Assembly: GCA_000181795.3 (NCBI GenBank)
Contig: CM012955.1
Location: forward strand, 10,199,253-10,221,956
Origin: Trichinella spiralis
Taxonomy: Eukaryota; Nematoda; Enoplea; Trichinellida; Trichinellidae
Direction of reading: 5' to 3'
DNA: 22,704 nucleotides
The translations under genes were made by a program, and so were the position numbers. The notes beneath the pieces were generated by a model, which worked only from the letters and a program-made list of their open reading frames with translations, searched no databases and was not told the origin of the DNA. How positions within the stretch are numbered: position 1 is the first letter of the stretch; every line of letters starts with the position of its first letter. Shown in pieces: positions 9,560 to 18,150 of this stretch.

Positions 9560-9719
9560 TTTTATAGAAAAGAAAAATTAAGATACGGAAAGCATGAGAC
9601 AGAACTAAAGACAAAAAGCATCTGTGGTTCCCTGAGGGCGCTCATTCCGTAGATCTGTGAAAGGGATAGTGAACTCAACCCTCAGTTAATTCTAATTAAG
9701 TTCAGAGCAAGCCTATATG
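9560..9719 (+). pseudogene. Exon-like island with one TAG, unidentified protein
   Basis: A GTTTTGCAG acceptor and GTAAGA donor bound one frame (phase 0 to phase 1) reading YRKEKLRYGKHETELKTKS, CGSLRALIP, a TAG at 9650, then ICERDSELNPQL and ILIKFRASLY. The residue pattern and GC content look like a conserved exon; CAG to TAG would explain the stop. I cannot name the family. Its exit phase fits the candidate exon at 11067. Confidence 0.45.
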
Positions 9720-10460
9720 GTAAGATTTGAATTATTGCATTGTCTGGGTTTTCACCTAACAGAACGTTTTACATGCAACTGCTTTCATGGACTGCAATAT
9801 TGTGCGATGTTCATTTAAAAATATTTATTGGTTTTTATATTTAGCCTTTTTTAGTTGCATTGCTTTTCTATGTTAGTCTGTTTAATTTTAACACGTGCAT
9901 TTTGTATTGTTTTGAAATTTTTTTTCATATTCTTTATTTAGTATTCAAAAACGAGTGCTTTCATTTATTGAAATTTTATTTCATATTTGATTTAATTTTC
10001 AAATTTTGTCAGTTAATTCTTCGTTCTCCCATTTATTTAAACTTCATTTTAAAAACAAAGCGGCTCATAATAATGTATGGTATATGAATGCACAAACGCG
10101 AAACAAACCGCAATATGTAGCAATACATGGAGGAAATAAGAAAAATGGAATGAACACCACCAATGGAGAATAATAGTAAGCTGATGTTTAAAAATTGGAA
10201 AAGATTTCCTCTTTAATTACCCAAGCAAATGTTTTATATTTGTAACGCATTAAAAATATTACATATAAATTATTTACCGCATAGATAATAATGCAGTGCT
10301 ATAAATGTTTCCTCAGTTAACAGCAAAACCAGGCAGTTTATCAACATTCTGTCCTACTGAAATTATTTTTCAAGAATTTTCACTCCTTATATCACTGCAA
10401 CAGCATAGGCACATAGCTATCTGTGAAACGTTCGCTTGATAGCTTCAAGCAATTTTTCAG
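9720..10460. other. AT-rich stretch, no gene seen
   Basis: A 75-codon open frame at 9860-10087 is almost entirely Phe, Leu, Ile and Tyr from T-rich sequence and is taken as noise. Nothing else supported. Confidence 0.5.
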
Positions 10461-10557
10461 CAATCAAATCAACAGCACAGTTGTTGCATTTGCCATAGGA
10501 TAGGCTTGAACAGTAGCAAAAGCGTTGTGCAACTCTACTCACAAATCAACCGACTCG
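10461..10557 (+). CDS. Candidate internal exon, unidentified
   Basis: A pyrimidine-rich TTTTTCAG acceptor and a GTAATT donor enclose 32 open codons (phase 0 to 1) reading SNQQHSCCICHRIG and SKSVVQLYSQINRL. The four cysteines and histidines could bind metal. The call rests on splice borders and composition only. Confidence 0.25.
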
Positions 10558-10649
10558 GTAATTATTTTCCTTTCTCTGTCCTTCTGCGCTTCTTTCGCGC
10601 GCTTTTCGATAACGTTAATAATTCATCGTTAATCTTCCTATATTGAGAG

Positions 10650-10765
10650 ATGGCAAGTGCGAACGTTGAATTGTTGGCTAATGCATACCGCAAGAAGTTG
10701 ATGCTAAATCATCGCTTTTGCATGCTCATAGTACTCCACAGGATATTCAAAGCCACAACAATGTT
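10650..10765 (+). CDS. Candidate first coding exon, unidentified
   Basis: ATG at 10650 follows a pyrimidine-rich leader with CGCGCG (10560-10649), unlike the AT-rich surroundings. It reads MASANVELLANAYRKKLM, then NHRFCMLIVLHRIF, up to a consensus GTAAGT donor at 10766 (exit phase 2). The mixture of basic and hydrophobic residues suggests a helix. No downstream exon was found that joins in phase. Confidence 0.35.
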
Positions 10766-11066
10766 GTAAGTAATTTTTAAATATTAGCAAATTGCATTGC
10801 ATGTTCTGTTTATTAATTTGTAACATTCTTAAAACTTAACCTTAAAAACTGCACTTTTAAATTCATTTCCTGATAAAGTTCAAGTTATCCTTACCATGCA
10901 ATAAATGATAGATTAATAACGTGAATGCTGTTTTGTCTGAAGCAGCAAAAGCTTACTCTTAATGCTATGATGCTAAATTTATCTAATTGTTAGTTGAGTT
11001 CAATTTTTCAACAAAATTTTCAATAATTAATGGGCATGTTTTCCTGAAATTACTATTGATTTCAGA

Positions 11067-11144
11067 GGATACATTGCATTATTATTCATCTGCTAAACTG
11101 TTGACTGTAGAAGATGTAACGCAATCACTTGATACTGCCAGTGT
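11067..11144 (+). CDS. Candidate exon, histone-fold-like tail
   Basis: After GATTTCAG, one frame reads DTLHYYSSAKLLTVEDVTQS and LDTASV. The KLLTVEDVTQSL part resembles the last helix of TAF6-type histone folds (KLTxxDIxxAL), but it is short and not decisive. Its entry phase fits the exit phase of 9560-9719 and of 10461-10557. The 3' border is unclear. Confidence 0.25.
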
Positions 11145-11199
11145 TTTGTGTATAATTTCTCACTTTATATATATTTTCCATTCTTTGAAATTTATCTGA

Positions 11200-11702
11200 A
11201 CACAAAGCTGATATGAGTGGTGAGTAAGCATTGTCAAAATTATTGATGAAGGTTAAATTATTTCACGCGGTGAAAAAAACATTGGAAACTTCATTCAATC
11301 TCGCATTAAAAGCACATTAATTTTGGGATATGTTTTTTGATAAACGTTAAATTTGATTTCAACCGTACAAAATGATTTTAAAATGCTCTTTCTGCTTTCC
11401 TTCATATTGCTTTCTTTATAATTTGATTTTCATCAAATGTGCAGCATTTATCTGAAGCTATTGTTGTTATAATACGAAATATGTGGTGAATAATTAATGT
11501 TGATAAATATTACACAAATGTATTTGAAAAGAACATGCTGTTTTGTTTAAAGTTTGCAGTGTTGGACAATTTAAAATTTAAAGTTAGTCTGCTTTAAAAT
11601 GTTTTAAAGTAGTTAACATTGCACTATCGTAGCAATAGTTCGACGGACAAATCAGTTATTTTCCAAATTGTCGTCGTTTAAGTACTGGGTTTTTTTCTCA
11701 AC
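11200..11702. other. AT-rich upstream region of the PI4K homologue
   Basis: No open frame of note. The last 80 bases before the ATG at 11703 hold CGACGG and GTCGTCG patches, which could belong to the transcribed leader. Confidence 0.4.
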
Positions 11703-12977
11703 ATGGATCAAGAAAATGAATTTATCAAAAAAGACGAAATGCCCAGTTTCGCACATAATTCCACGGATGTCGAGAAAGCTGAACTGCTCACAAGCGGAGA
11801 TACCGTGCACATCGTATACAATGGCGAAAAATACGATGATCGTGAAAGTACTTGGGAAACTCTTCATGGACAGGATGGCTCGTTGTTATTTTTGAAGCAG
11901 CAGAGTTGGCAGAAAAATGATTTTCAATTTTCCTGCATGAAAAAATCCATTGAGCAAGCTGTGAAAAATGGTTTTTTCCCTACGAGAATAGAAGACAGTT
12001 CATTTGGATCGTATCTGGTATTGGACGAGGAGAAAAATCGCGTGGGCATATTTAATCCCAAGGACGAAGAAGAATACGCCACAAGAAATCCAAGCCGAAT
12101 AGGATGGCTTCAGAAAATGTTTCGTCTATGCTGTCCACGCAGAGGTTGCATTTTAGCAAATCAAGCTTATTTGTCTGAAGTCGGTGCATCAATAGTTGAT
12201 GAGTGTTTGGATTTGAAAATCGTGCCGAAAACAAAAGTAGCCTACCTGGCTTCACCGACATTCAACTATTCTTCGGCGGAGAAAAGAAAAGCTGAACAAC
12301 AAAGAGAACATATATCTGGTGTGAATCTTCCCGATAAGGTGGGTTCGTTGCAATGTGTAGTGGAAGGCTTTCAACCGTGTACATTTTGGTTGAAGGTATT
12401 TGCTTCAAAAAAACTGTTGGACGATGAGCTTAAATATGAGCTGCAACTCCTGTTTGAACGGGTAATAATTTTGGATTATATCATTCGCAACACGAATAGA
12501 ACCGCAGAAAATTTACTAATTTCTTATAATGATACAAGAAAAGGCGACGAAAATTATGCAGTTAATATGGCAGCCGTCGACAACAGATATGCATTTCCTT
12601 ACAGACATCCTAGACGTCGACGCCCGTACACGTATTACTGGGCGACTTTACCGTTAGCAAAGAGGCCATTCAGCAATGAAACTCGATCATTTATTTTGCG
12701 AAGGTTAAATGATGCGAAACGTATGTCTTCTCTCTTTGAACATTTAAAAAAGTTATTTGAACTTGATGAGAACTTTGACCAGGATTATTTCAAGCTGCAA
12801 ATGATGCTTATGCAAGGCCAAATTTTCAACTTAAAAATGGCACTTGAAAATGGAGAGACACCATACGAGCTAGTAGAGAGGTGCCCCATTTATGTCCATA
12901 CACATCCGGATGACATAACTTTACCTATGAACATTGTCACGGATAAGACTTTGCATTTGATGAAAGGCAAATATTGA
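11703..12977 (+). CDS. Type II phosphatidylinositol 4-kinase homologue, intronless, predicted pseudokinase
   Basis: A 424-residue intact ORF. PI4KII enzymes make PI4P on Golgi and endosome membranes. Family landmarks run in order: GSYLVLD near 102, a glycine-loop region; a FxPKxEE segment at 117; WLQKMFRLCCP at 135-145, in place of the palmitoylated CCPCC; NQAYLSEVGAS at 153; VPKTKVAYLASPTFNYS at 174; LPDKVGSLQ at 209; the DYIIRNT loop at 258; AAVDNRYAFP at 290; and FYW-like YYWATLP at 311. Length fits the catalytic part of the family. The ATP-binding Lys of FKPK is Asn118, the catalytic-loop Asp of RNTDRGNDN is Asn265 (RNTNRTAEN), and DNG is DNR. The metal-binding Asp293 remains. The palmitoylation motif is reduced to CCPRRGC. 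Having no intron over the whole fold suggests a retrocopy. An intact frame with lost catalysis suggests a binding role, or recent loss. Confidence 0.93.
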   Translation: MDQENEFIKKDEMPSFAHNSTDVEKAELLTSGDTVHIVYNGEKYDDRESTWETLHGQDGSLLFLKQQSWQKNDFQFSCMKKSIEQAVKNGFFPTRIEDSSFGSYLVLDEEKNRVGIFNPKDEEEYATRNPSRIGWLQKMFRLCCPRRGCILANQAYLSEVGASIVDECLDLKIVPKTKVAYLASPTFNYSSAEKRKAEQQREHISGVNLPDKVGSLQCVVEGFQPCTFWLKVFASKKLLDDELKYELQLLFERVIILDYIIRNTNRTAENLLISYNDTRKGDENYAVNMAAVDNRYAFPYRHPRRRRPYTYYWATLPLAKRPFSNETRSFILRRLNDAKRMSSLFEHLKKLFELDENFDQDYFKLQMMLMQGQIFNLKMALENGETPYELVERCPIYVHTHPDDITLPMNIVTDKTLHLMKGKY

Positions 12978-13445
12978 AACTGATATTTATTTTTAAAAAA
13001 TATTTACAATAATAATATTATTATTATTAATATCATCATTGTCGTTTTTATTGTTATCATTATTATCGTGAAATTATATGAACTATATATTTTTATTGAT
13101 AATCTGATTTATTAACTGTTATAATTAATAAACTTATATCATTGTTTTACATTGCTGGTATTATAACAGTTGGGTGGTTGCATTTTGCGCCCATGTAATC
13201 AATCATGCAGAATTTCATTTGCGATGGTTATTTTTTGGTTTTTTCCACTCTTGCGTTACACTTTTCTGAAGTATGCACCTTCAATATTCATTCATTATCG
13301 TCAGCATAGGTTTTTACATTTATTTCCGTTGTAAATGACGCAGCAGCGATAACGGCTGTTCGTTTTCCATTCCACACCAAGACCTCACGATTGAACGACT
13401 AGACATTTTGCTTGTTCGTAACCGTTCAAATTCACTAATTATTAG
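12978..13445. other. 3' flank of the PI4K homologue
   Basis: Begins with an AAT/ATT-rich, self-complementary stretch at about 13008-13032 that could fold into a hairpin, then AATAAA at 13127-13132, the likely poly(A) signal 150 bases after the stop. No poly(A) tract or duplicated target was recognised. Nothing coding in the remainder. Confidence 0.5.
13127..13132 (+). terminator. Poly(A) signal AATAAA for the PI4K homologue
   Basis: Canonical hexamer 150 bases after the TGA at 12975-12977, on the coding strand. Confidence 0.4.
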
Positions 13446-13643
13446 CTGTTGACCTCATTGGGCTTCATCTGGATTAATGAGCTCAATCTAAGCCGCTCAT
13501 CTGTGGCGAACATTGACCGGCTAAATTCAGTATCAATGTCTGTTTCGCCGTCATTTCTCATTCAAAATTTTTTCTCAAATTCCTCAACTTTGCAAAACAG
13601 TCAGTATTGCTTGCATTGTAAAGCCGTTGATGATTGTGGAACG
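13446..13643 (+). CDS. Clean internal exon, unidentified
   Basis: A TATTAG acceptor and a GTAAGC donor enclose exactly 66 open codons, phase 0 on both sides. It reads FIWINELNLSRSSVANIDRL, a serine-rich middle and QYCLHCKAVDDCG. The composition is richer in GC than the flanks. The CxxC...C end could bind metal. It may be a 5' exon of the SMC6-like gene at 14114 or belong to another gene; the family is not recognised. Confidence 0.4.
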
Positions 13644-14113
13644 GTAAGCGATGAATAATTTCTGACGGTAACGGTTTCACGTGTTCTTTCATTTAAATTT
13701 CAGAGTTGAATTGAGAAAAATGCTATAACAGCAATATAAAATACTTTTGAAATTTTTTTAGTTGAATTGTCCTTTTGAAAAATAAGTTTAATGAAAACTG
13801 TTTCAACGCTGTCCAAATTTTCGCTTTTGCACCATTTCTAAACGAACCGCGTCAGTTGAGAAATTTTTAAATTACAAAAGTCCTTTCACTAGCATCCAAA
13901 CACAATTTTGCATTCGATCATCTGCATCCATCTTGGCAATTTTCGAAACAGAATTTTTTATTATATCAACTTTTATTTGCAATTATTGTAGCATTACTGT
14001 GCTCAGTTAACTTAATTTCATATAAACTTTCCACTATGTATGGACCTGCATTTTTTCCACATGCAGTATAAACGTATATAGTTTTGCTTTGATATTTTTT
14101 CGGGAATACTTAT

Positions 14114-14270
14114 ATGTCTGCATCCGCCGAAGAATTGATAAATTATGTTAACTGTAATCTATCATTTGGTTGCATCAAACATTTGCGCGTGAGAAACTTC
14201 ATGTGTCATAAAGATATCGACTTGGCATTATTAGGGGAACGCATCAGTTTTATTATTGGAGTTAATGGAA
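14114..14270 (+). CDS. SMC6-like first coding exon, up to the Walker A motif
   Basis: SMC6 pairs with SMC5 in a ring ATPase for DNA repair and replication in the nucleus. From the ATG the exon reads MSASAEELINYVN, then GCIKHLRVRNFMCHKDIDL and ISFIIGVNGS. GxIxxIxLxNFMCH followed by xxFIxGxNGSGKS is the diagnostic N-terminus of SMC6. A consensus GTGAGT donor at 14271 cuts the Walker A motif after the first base of the Ser codon, so GKS must come from a next exon. No intact continuation was found before the minus-strand zinc-finger gene at 17.1 kb, although a normal protein needs about 1000 more residues. Either the intron is very long or the copy is truncated. Repeat copies at 15953 and 16404 may be decayed second exons. 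Confidence 0.8.
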
Positions 14271-15634
14271 GTGAGTATACTTTTAGAAAATCAAAAAAAT
14301 AATAACTTTAATGATTAAATTGTTTGTTTGATTTCATGTTGCGTGCTTTTTTGTGAAATTCTTTTCAGTTTCGTTGAGTTGAATATTAAAATATTTGTAG
14401 TCACTAAACTCAGTTTATAATAGCTCGTTATCAATGAAATATATTTATTAATGCGCTTGAAAAAAATCAGTATCTGGCATTTTATCTATCGATCATTTAT
14501 TTGAACTGTTATTTATTTATTTATTTAAACGTTTGTTATAGTGATAGATGAATAACATTAAAGCTGTTTTGTTTCTATTGGAATGTTTAAATAACAGTTT
14601 AATCGATAAAAGGTAAATTATGCTTTTGTTTCGCAGCATTGAATTGTCTTTTAATTTGTTAGAAATAATACGTGAAGGATGAAAGGTTAAATTTAATTGT
14701 GGAAGCTTTTTCAGAAATGGTGAAATTTGAAAATTTTATTTAGATTGATTTATTGCTAAACACCAGTATGCAGGAAGCAAACTTTACAGCTTTAGTTAAC
14801 GGCAGTGAACTTTTTTGTGCATAATTAGTAGTGCTTTTTGTGTTCTAGAGTTTAAAATTGTACATTCAAAAATGCTGCATAATACTTATACTAACCCTCT
14901 TTGCAGTAATAATGATAATAACATTGCTTTCTGCTCTTGTGAACTTTGCATTTGTATTTCCTTATTTTATTGAACATTTCTTTGCTAGTTCTTTCCTTTA
15001 GGTTTCACATAACATCCGCTATTCTTGCTTAGCTTTGTTTCAGTCCAAAATTGGTATGAATTTAAAATATCACAGTTTTGAGATGCTACTCTTTAAGTCG
15101 TCAGTGATTTATCACTGATGATTAATTTACTTTTATACATAATAAACATTGCTGTTTGATGAAGTTAATGACAAATTGTTTATTTATTTCTTTGTATTTT
15201 TTAAGTTAGGTCACAATTGTTTCAGAATTACTGCGGCTTAGATGTTGACTTTCATGTGAAAGCTATTCAACTTTTAGTGGTTGTTGTTCTGTAGATAGTG
15301 CCATCTGCTGTATATGAACCACTAGCAAGATGCTTTAATATTTAACAATATTGTGAATAATAATATTTTTAAAACACAGAATGCAGTATGTATAATTTTA
15401 TTTTTATTTATATCATCATATATGTGAAACACATTTACAATAAATAATGTTCCAATTACTCTTGAATGTGAATCTAATAAGCTAAACTAAACTAAACTAA
15501 ACTAATAAATTAAAGTTTATGAGTTCACATTCTGCAGTTTTTAATGCAGTTGATGACTAACTAAGCATTGTGATGTTTGAAATATGTCTTAGAATCTGGA
15601 TTGGTAATTTTGTTGGCTTCTTAATTCATCGTAG
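14271..15634. other. AT-rich stretch after the SMC6-like exon, no gene seen
   Basis: Contains a (TTTA)n run near 14512-14526 and an (AAACT)-type run at 15482-15504. I see no exon with the Walker A continuation in it. Confidence 0.5.
15482..15504. repeat. (CTAAA)n microsatellite
   Basis: About four and a half CTAAA units in a row. Internal and short, so not taken as telomeric. Confidence 0.85.
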
Positions 15635-15637
15635 TTC

Positions 15638-15773
15638 ATCTTGAATTGGATTGTTTTCCAACATTGTTCCCTGCTGTTGGAAAAGGATTGCATTCATTCT
15701 GATCACGCATACTTCTGTTGAAGAACACATTTCCAAAGCCGGCATTTGTAGATGTTCCGTAATTAGTTCTGCT
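15638..15773 (-). CDS. Candidate minus-strand exon, unidentified
   Basis: Reading leftward, an ACTTTTAG acceptor opens a frame giving RTNYGTSTNAGFGNVFFNRS, then MRDQNECNPFPTAGNN and a stop. Gly, Asn and Phe content looks protein-like and is unlike AT-rich noise. A second frame is also open here (62 or more codons). With no partner exon recognised, this stays tentative. Confidence 0.2.
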
Positions 15774-15894
15774 AAAAGTATGTGAAGCATAATATTAAGA
15801 TTGGAACAGAATACAGACAGTTTCACAAGTTGTATTTGCATTATGATATCAAATTTTGAAATATTACAGATCTTTCAAATTTTCTTCTGAGTGA

Positions 15895-16297
15895 AATTAA
15901 TGTCATACCATTGAATATCATTTTTAGCAGTGTTTTCAGCGTTAATCATTTCATGTCTGCCGTTGTATGGCTGGTTGGCAACGCTACTGCTATGTCCATT
16001 TTCTAATAATGAAATTCATATAAAAGAAGCGTTTGACATGCTGAAAAATGCAGTTTAACGCTTACGGTAAAATTCCCCATTGTCATGGAAAAGAATTTGA
16101 TGCTGCAGTTGTGGATGTTGATTTTCACTTGCAGATCTGCAGAATATACAACTAAATTTTTTTTTGATTTCAAATGTAACTTACGTTGCAACAAGAGAGG
16201 TATTGGGGTTATATGCTGTAGCATTGTGATAAACTGCATAATTCACTTTTGGCAGACTGACGCTGAAAAAATTGTAAGAACGCAGATGTGTTCATTA
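15895..16297. repeat. Tandem duplication, copy 1
   Basis: About 400 bases, repeated at 16346 with a period of 451. The copies start at AATTAATxTCxTACCATTG and end near ACGCTGAAAA. By eye they are more than 90% alike, the largest difference being a T-rich length change near 16155 and 16613. At 15953-16003 one frame reads MSAVVWLVGNATAMSIF. Confidence 0.85.
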
Positions 16298-16345
16298 TTA
16301 AATTTTGTCCATATTTCACAACATTTGCAGAGTAGTAATTCAAAC

Positions 16346-16752
16346 AATTAATATCTTACCATTGAATATCATTTTTAGCAGTGTTTTCAGCGTTGATCAT
16401 TTCATGTCTGCTGTTGTACGGCTGGGTGGCAACGCTACTGCTATGTCCATTTTCTAATAATGAAATTCATATGTAAGAAGCGTTCGACATGCTGAAAAAT
16501 GCAGTTTAACGCTTACGGTAAAATTCTCCATTGTCATGGAAAAGAATTTGTTGCTGCAGTTGTGGATGTTGATTTTCACTTGCAGATCTGCAGAATATAC
16601 AACTAAATTTTTATTTTTTTTATTGATTTCAAATGTAACTTACGTTGCAACAAGAGCGGTATGGGAGTTATATGCTGTAGCATCGTGATAAATTGCATAA
16701 TTCACTGTTGGCAGACTGACGCTGAAAACGTTAAAACAAATGTGCTCATAGT
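16346..16752. repeat. Tandem duplication, copy 2
   Basis: Second copy of 15895-16297. At 16404-16454 the equivalent frame reads MSAVVRLGGNATAMSIF, which resembles the SMC6 segment after Walker A (KSAVLTAxxxxLGGxATAT) more closely than copy 1 does. The AG before it does not give the right phase, so an SMC6 origin is only possible. Confidence 0.85.
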
Positions 16753-17126
16753 ATGTTCTTATAAAATGATGTTTATCAGACTGTTTTTGAAAAGTTATAC
16801 TTTGAAAAATTGAATGTTACAGCATCTATAAGCACGAATGCGGAATTTAAATTTAAATTTAAATTTAAATGGAATCACGGGCAAATTCATCATGTGCTTT
16901 TGAAATATGTTATTTTTATATGTTTAATATACAGTTGGATAAATATGATTGTAGGTTAAAGCTAAAACGCATTATTTACCCTTCACAGTTTTCTGGTAAG
17001 GATTGTTGAAGCATCATTGGATCAGTCATTCTAAATCCACATCTATTCTTTGCTCTCCTATTTGCTCTGCATTGCCTTTTTTGTTGCTCATAAATTTTGT
17101 TAACCTAAATCCATAATTAAACTTTT
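16753..17126. other. AT-rich stretch, no gene seen
   Basis: Holds the ATTTAA array at 16844-16870. No coding signal beyond short frames. Confidence 0.5.
16844..16870. repeat. (ATTTAA)n run
   Basis: A 27-base run of perfectly repeated, self-complementary ATTTAA. Confidence 0.9.
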
Positions 17127-17387
17127 TCAAGCTCGGAATTTAACACAGCACCATAAAATTTGCCAATTTACCATACTGGCCTTAATATGTCCGTGATTCG
17201 CGTGCGACTGCAGGTGTTGTTTTAAAGACAGTTCCCATACAAACGTTTTCTCGCATAACGGGCAAGCGAATGGTGATGCATTGCTGTGCCTTCTCATGTG
17301 ATTATGCTTGGCACCTTCATTGTTGAATCTGCTTCCGCATATTTCACAAACAAACGGCCTAATTCCCAAATGAATATTCATGTGCAT
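17127..17387 (-). CDS. C2H2 zinc-finger protein, 3' terminal exon
   Basis: Kruppel-type fingers bind DNA in the nucleus. Reading leftward from a TTTAG acceptor, the exon starts MHMNIH, the histidine end of a finger begun in the upstream exon. Two full fingers follow: CEIC-12-H-3-H near residues 15-35 and CPLC-12-H-3-H near 43-63. The linkers (LGIRPFV, SNASPFA) keep the PF of TGEKPF. A tail of about 20 residues without zinc ligands leads to TAA. The upstream exon at 17596-17782 ends in phase 0 and completes the first finger, so this Met is a splice junction, not a start. The fold is certain; the specific gene is not. Confidence 0.85.
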   Translation of the reverse strand: MHMNIHLGIRPFVCEICGSRFNNEGAKHNHMRRHSNASPFACPLCEKTFVWELSLKQHLQSHANHGHIKASMVNWQILWCCVKFRA

Positions 17388-17595
17388 CTAAAGTAGGTTT
17401 TAGGAATTAATAATATGCATTTAATTTGTTTTATTGTATTTATCACGCATGCAGGGGAAACTGTAAAAACTGTGGAAGTCAATGATAATTTATAATTTCA
17501 GAATATATATATATATATAAATATTGATGAAATAAATATAAATGAAAAAAACAGTGCTGTTAACGTTGTTAATTATTCAAAGCGTATGCCATTAC
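17388..17595 (-). other. Intron between zinc-finger exons
   Basis: GT donor at 17594-17595 and AG acceptor next to 17387, read on the minus strand. It includes an (AT)n run near 17506-17518. Confidence 0.7.
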
Positions 17596-17782
17596 CTTAT
17601 ACTGATACGAAGTAGAGAACTGTTTGTTGCACGATTGACAAAAACGATTCGTTTCCATTGAGAAGTGTATTCGATGTTCAAACAGTATTCAATGATGAAG
17701 CTTTTTACGTCCTGAATGACCGCCAAAAATGACGCCTTGTTCGAAGAAGAATGACCTTTCAACAAACCGACCGCTCGCGCAC
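17596..17782 (-). pseudogene. C2H2 zinc-finger upstream exon with one stop
   Basis: A TTTACAG acceptor and a GTAATG donor (minus strand) bound the exon. In the frame that joins the next exon it reads FEQGVIFGGHSGRKKLHH, a TGA at 17691-17689, then ILFEHRIHF, METNRFCQSCNKQFSTSYQYK. CQSC starts a finger completed across the splice (CQSC-12-H-3-H). The piece before it (KKLHH...LFEHRIH) has the shape of an older finger's second half, with its cysteines lost. A protein starting at METNRF would still carry three fingers, so the gene may survive in shortened form; otherwise it is decayed. CGA to TGA would explain the stop. Confidence 0.65.
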
Positions 17783-18150
17783 CTGTAAAGCAATGAAATA
17801 AAATGATATGCTAAATTTCAGAAGTTTAAAGTTTCAAAAGTTTCAGCAGTTTAAAAGTTACCTGAGCATCACATTTAAAAATTGACAACTATCAGTAAAC
17901 TGTTTATTTGTAAAATTTTGCAGCATATTCAAAAGAAATATTAAAATTTTATTTAAAATAATTAAATACATTTGTTATTTGGCTACAATATTTCAAATTA
18001 TCATTTAGTAACGATAATCAAAATTTGCAGGTTCACTTGTCATTAAATTTCAGTGCGGCAGCGAAGTTTAATTGATGACGTGTAACATTGCGTCTATTAC
18101 GGTGATGTATGTGTCATTATTTTTTTTGATTATTTTCAATTTATACGAGT
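17783..18150. other. AT-rich flank, no gene seen
   Basis: Further 5' exons of the minus-strand zinc-finger gene should lie here or beyond, but none could be recognised. Confidence 0.4.

Noticed and set aside
9860-10087. 75-codon plus-strand frame
   Set aside because: Almost all Phe, Leu, Ile and Tyr from T-rich sequence; no conserved pattern.
11652-11895. Short frames on both strands over the start of the PI4K homologue
   Set aside because: Shadows of the well-supported 424-codon gene.
15482-15504. Telomere-like CTAAA repeat
   Set aside because: Only four to five units, internal and flanked by unrelated AT-rich DNA; it is an ordinary microsatellite.
14271-15634. Search for tRNA genes and CRISPR-like arrays here and elsewhere in the window
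   Set aside because: No cloverleaf with A and B box sequences and no regularly spaced short repeats were seen by eye; a covariance-model scan would be decisive.
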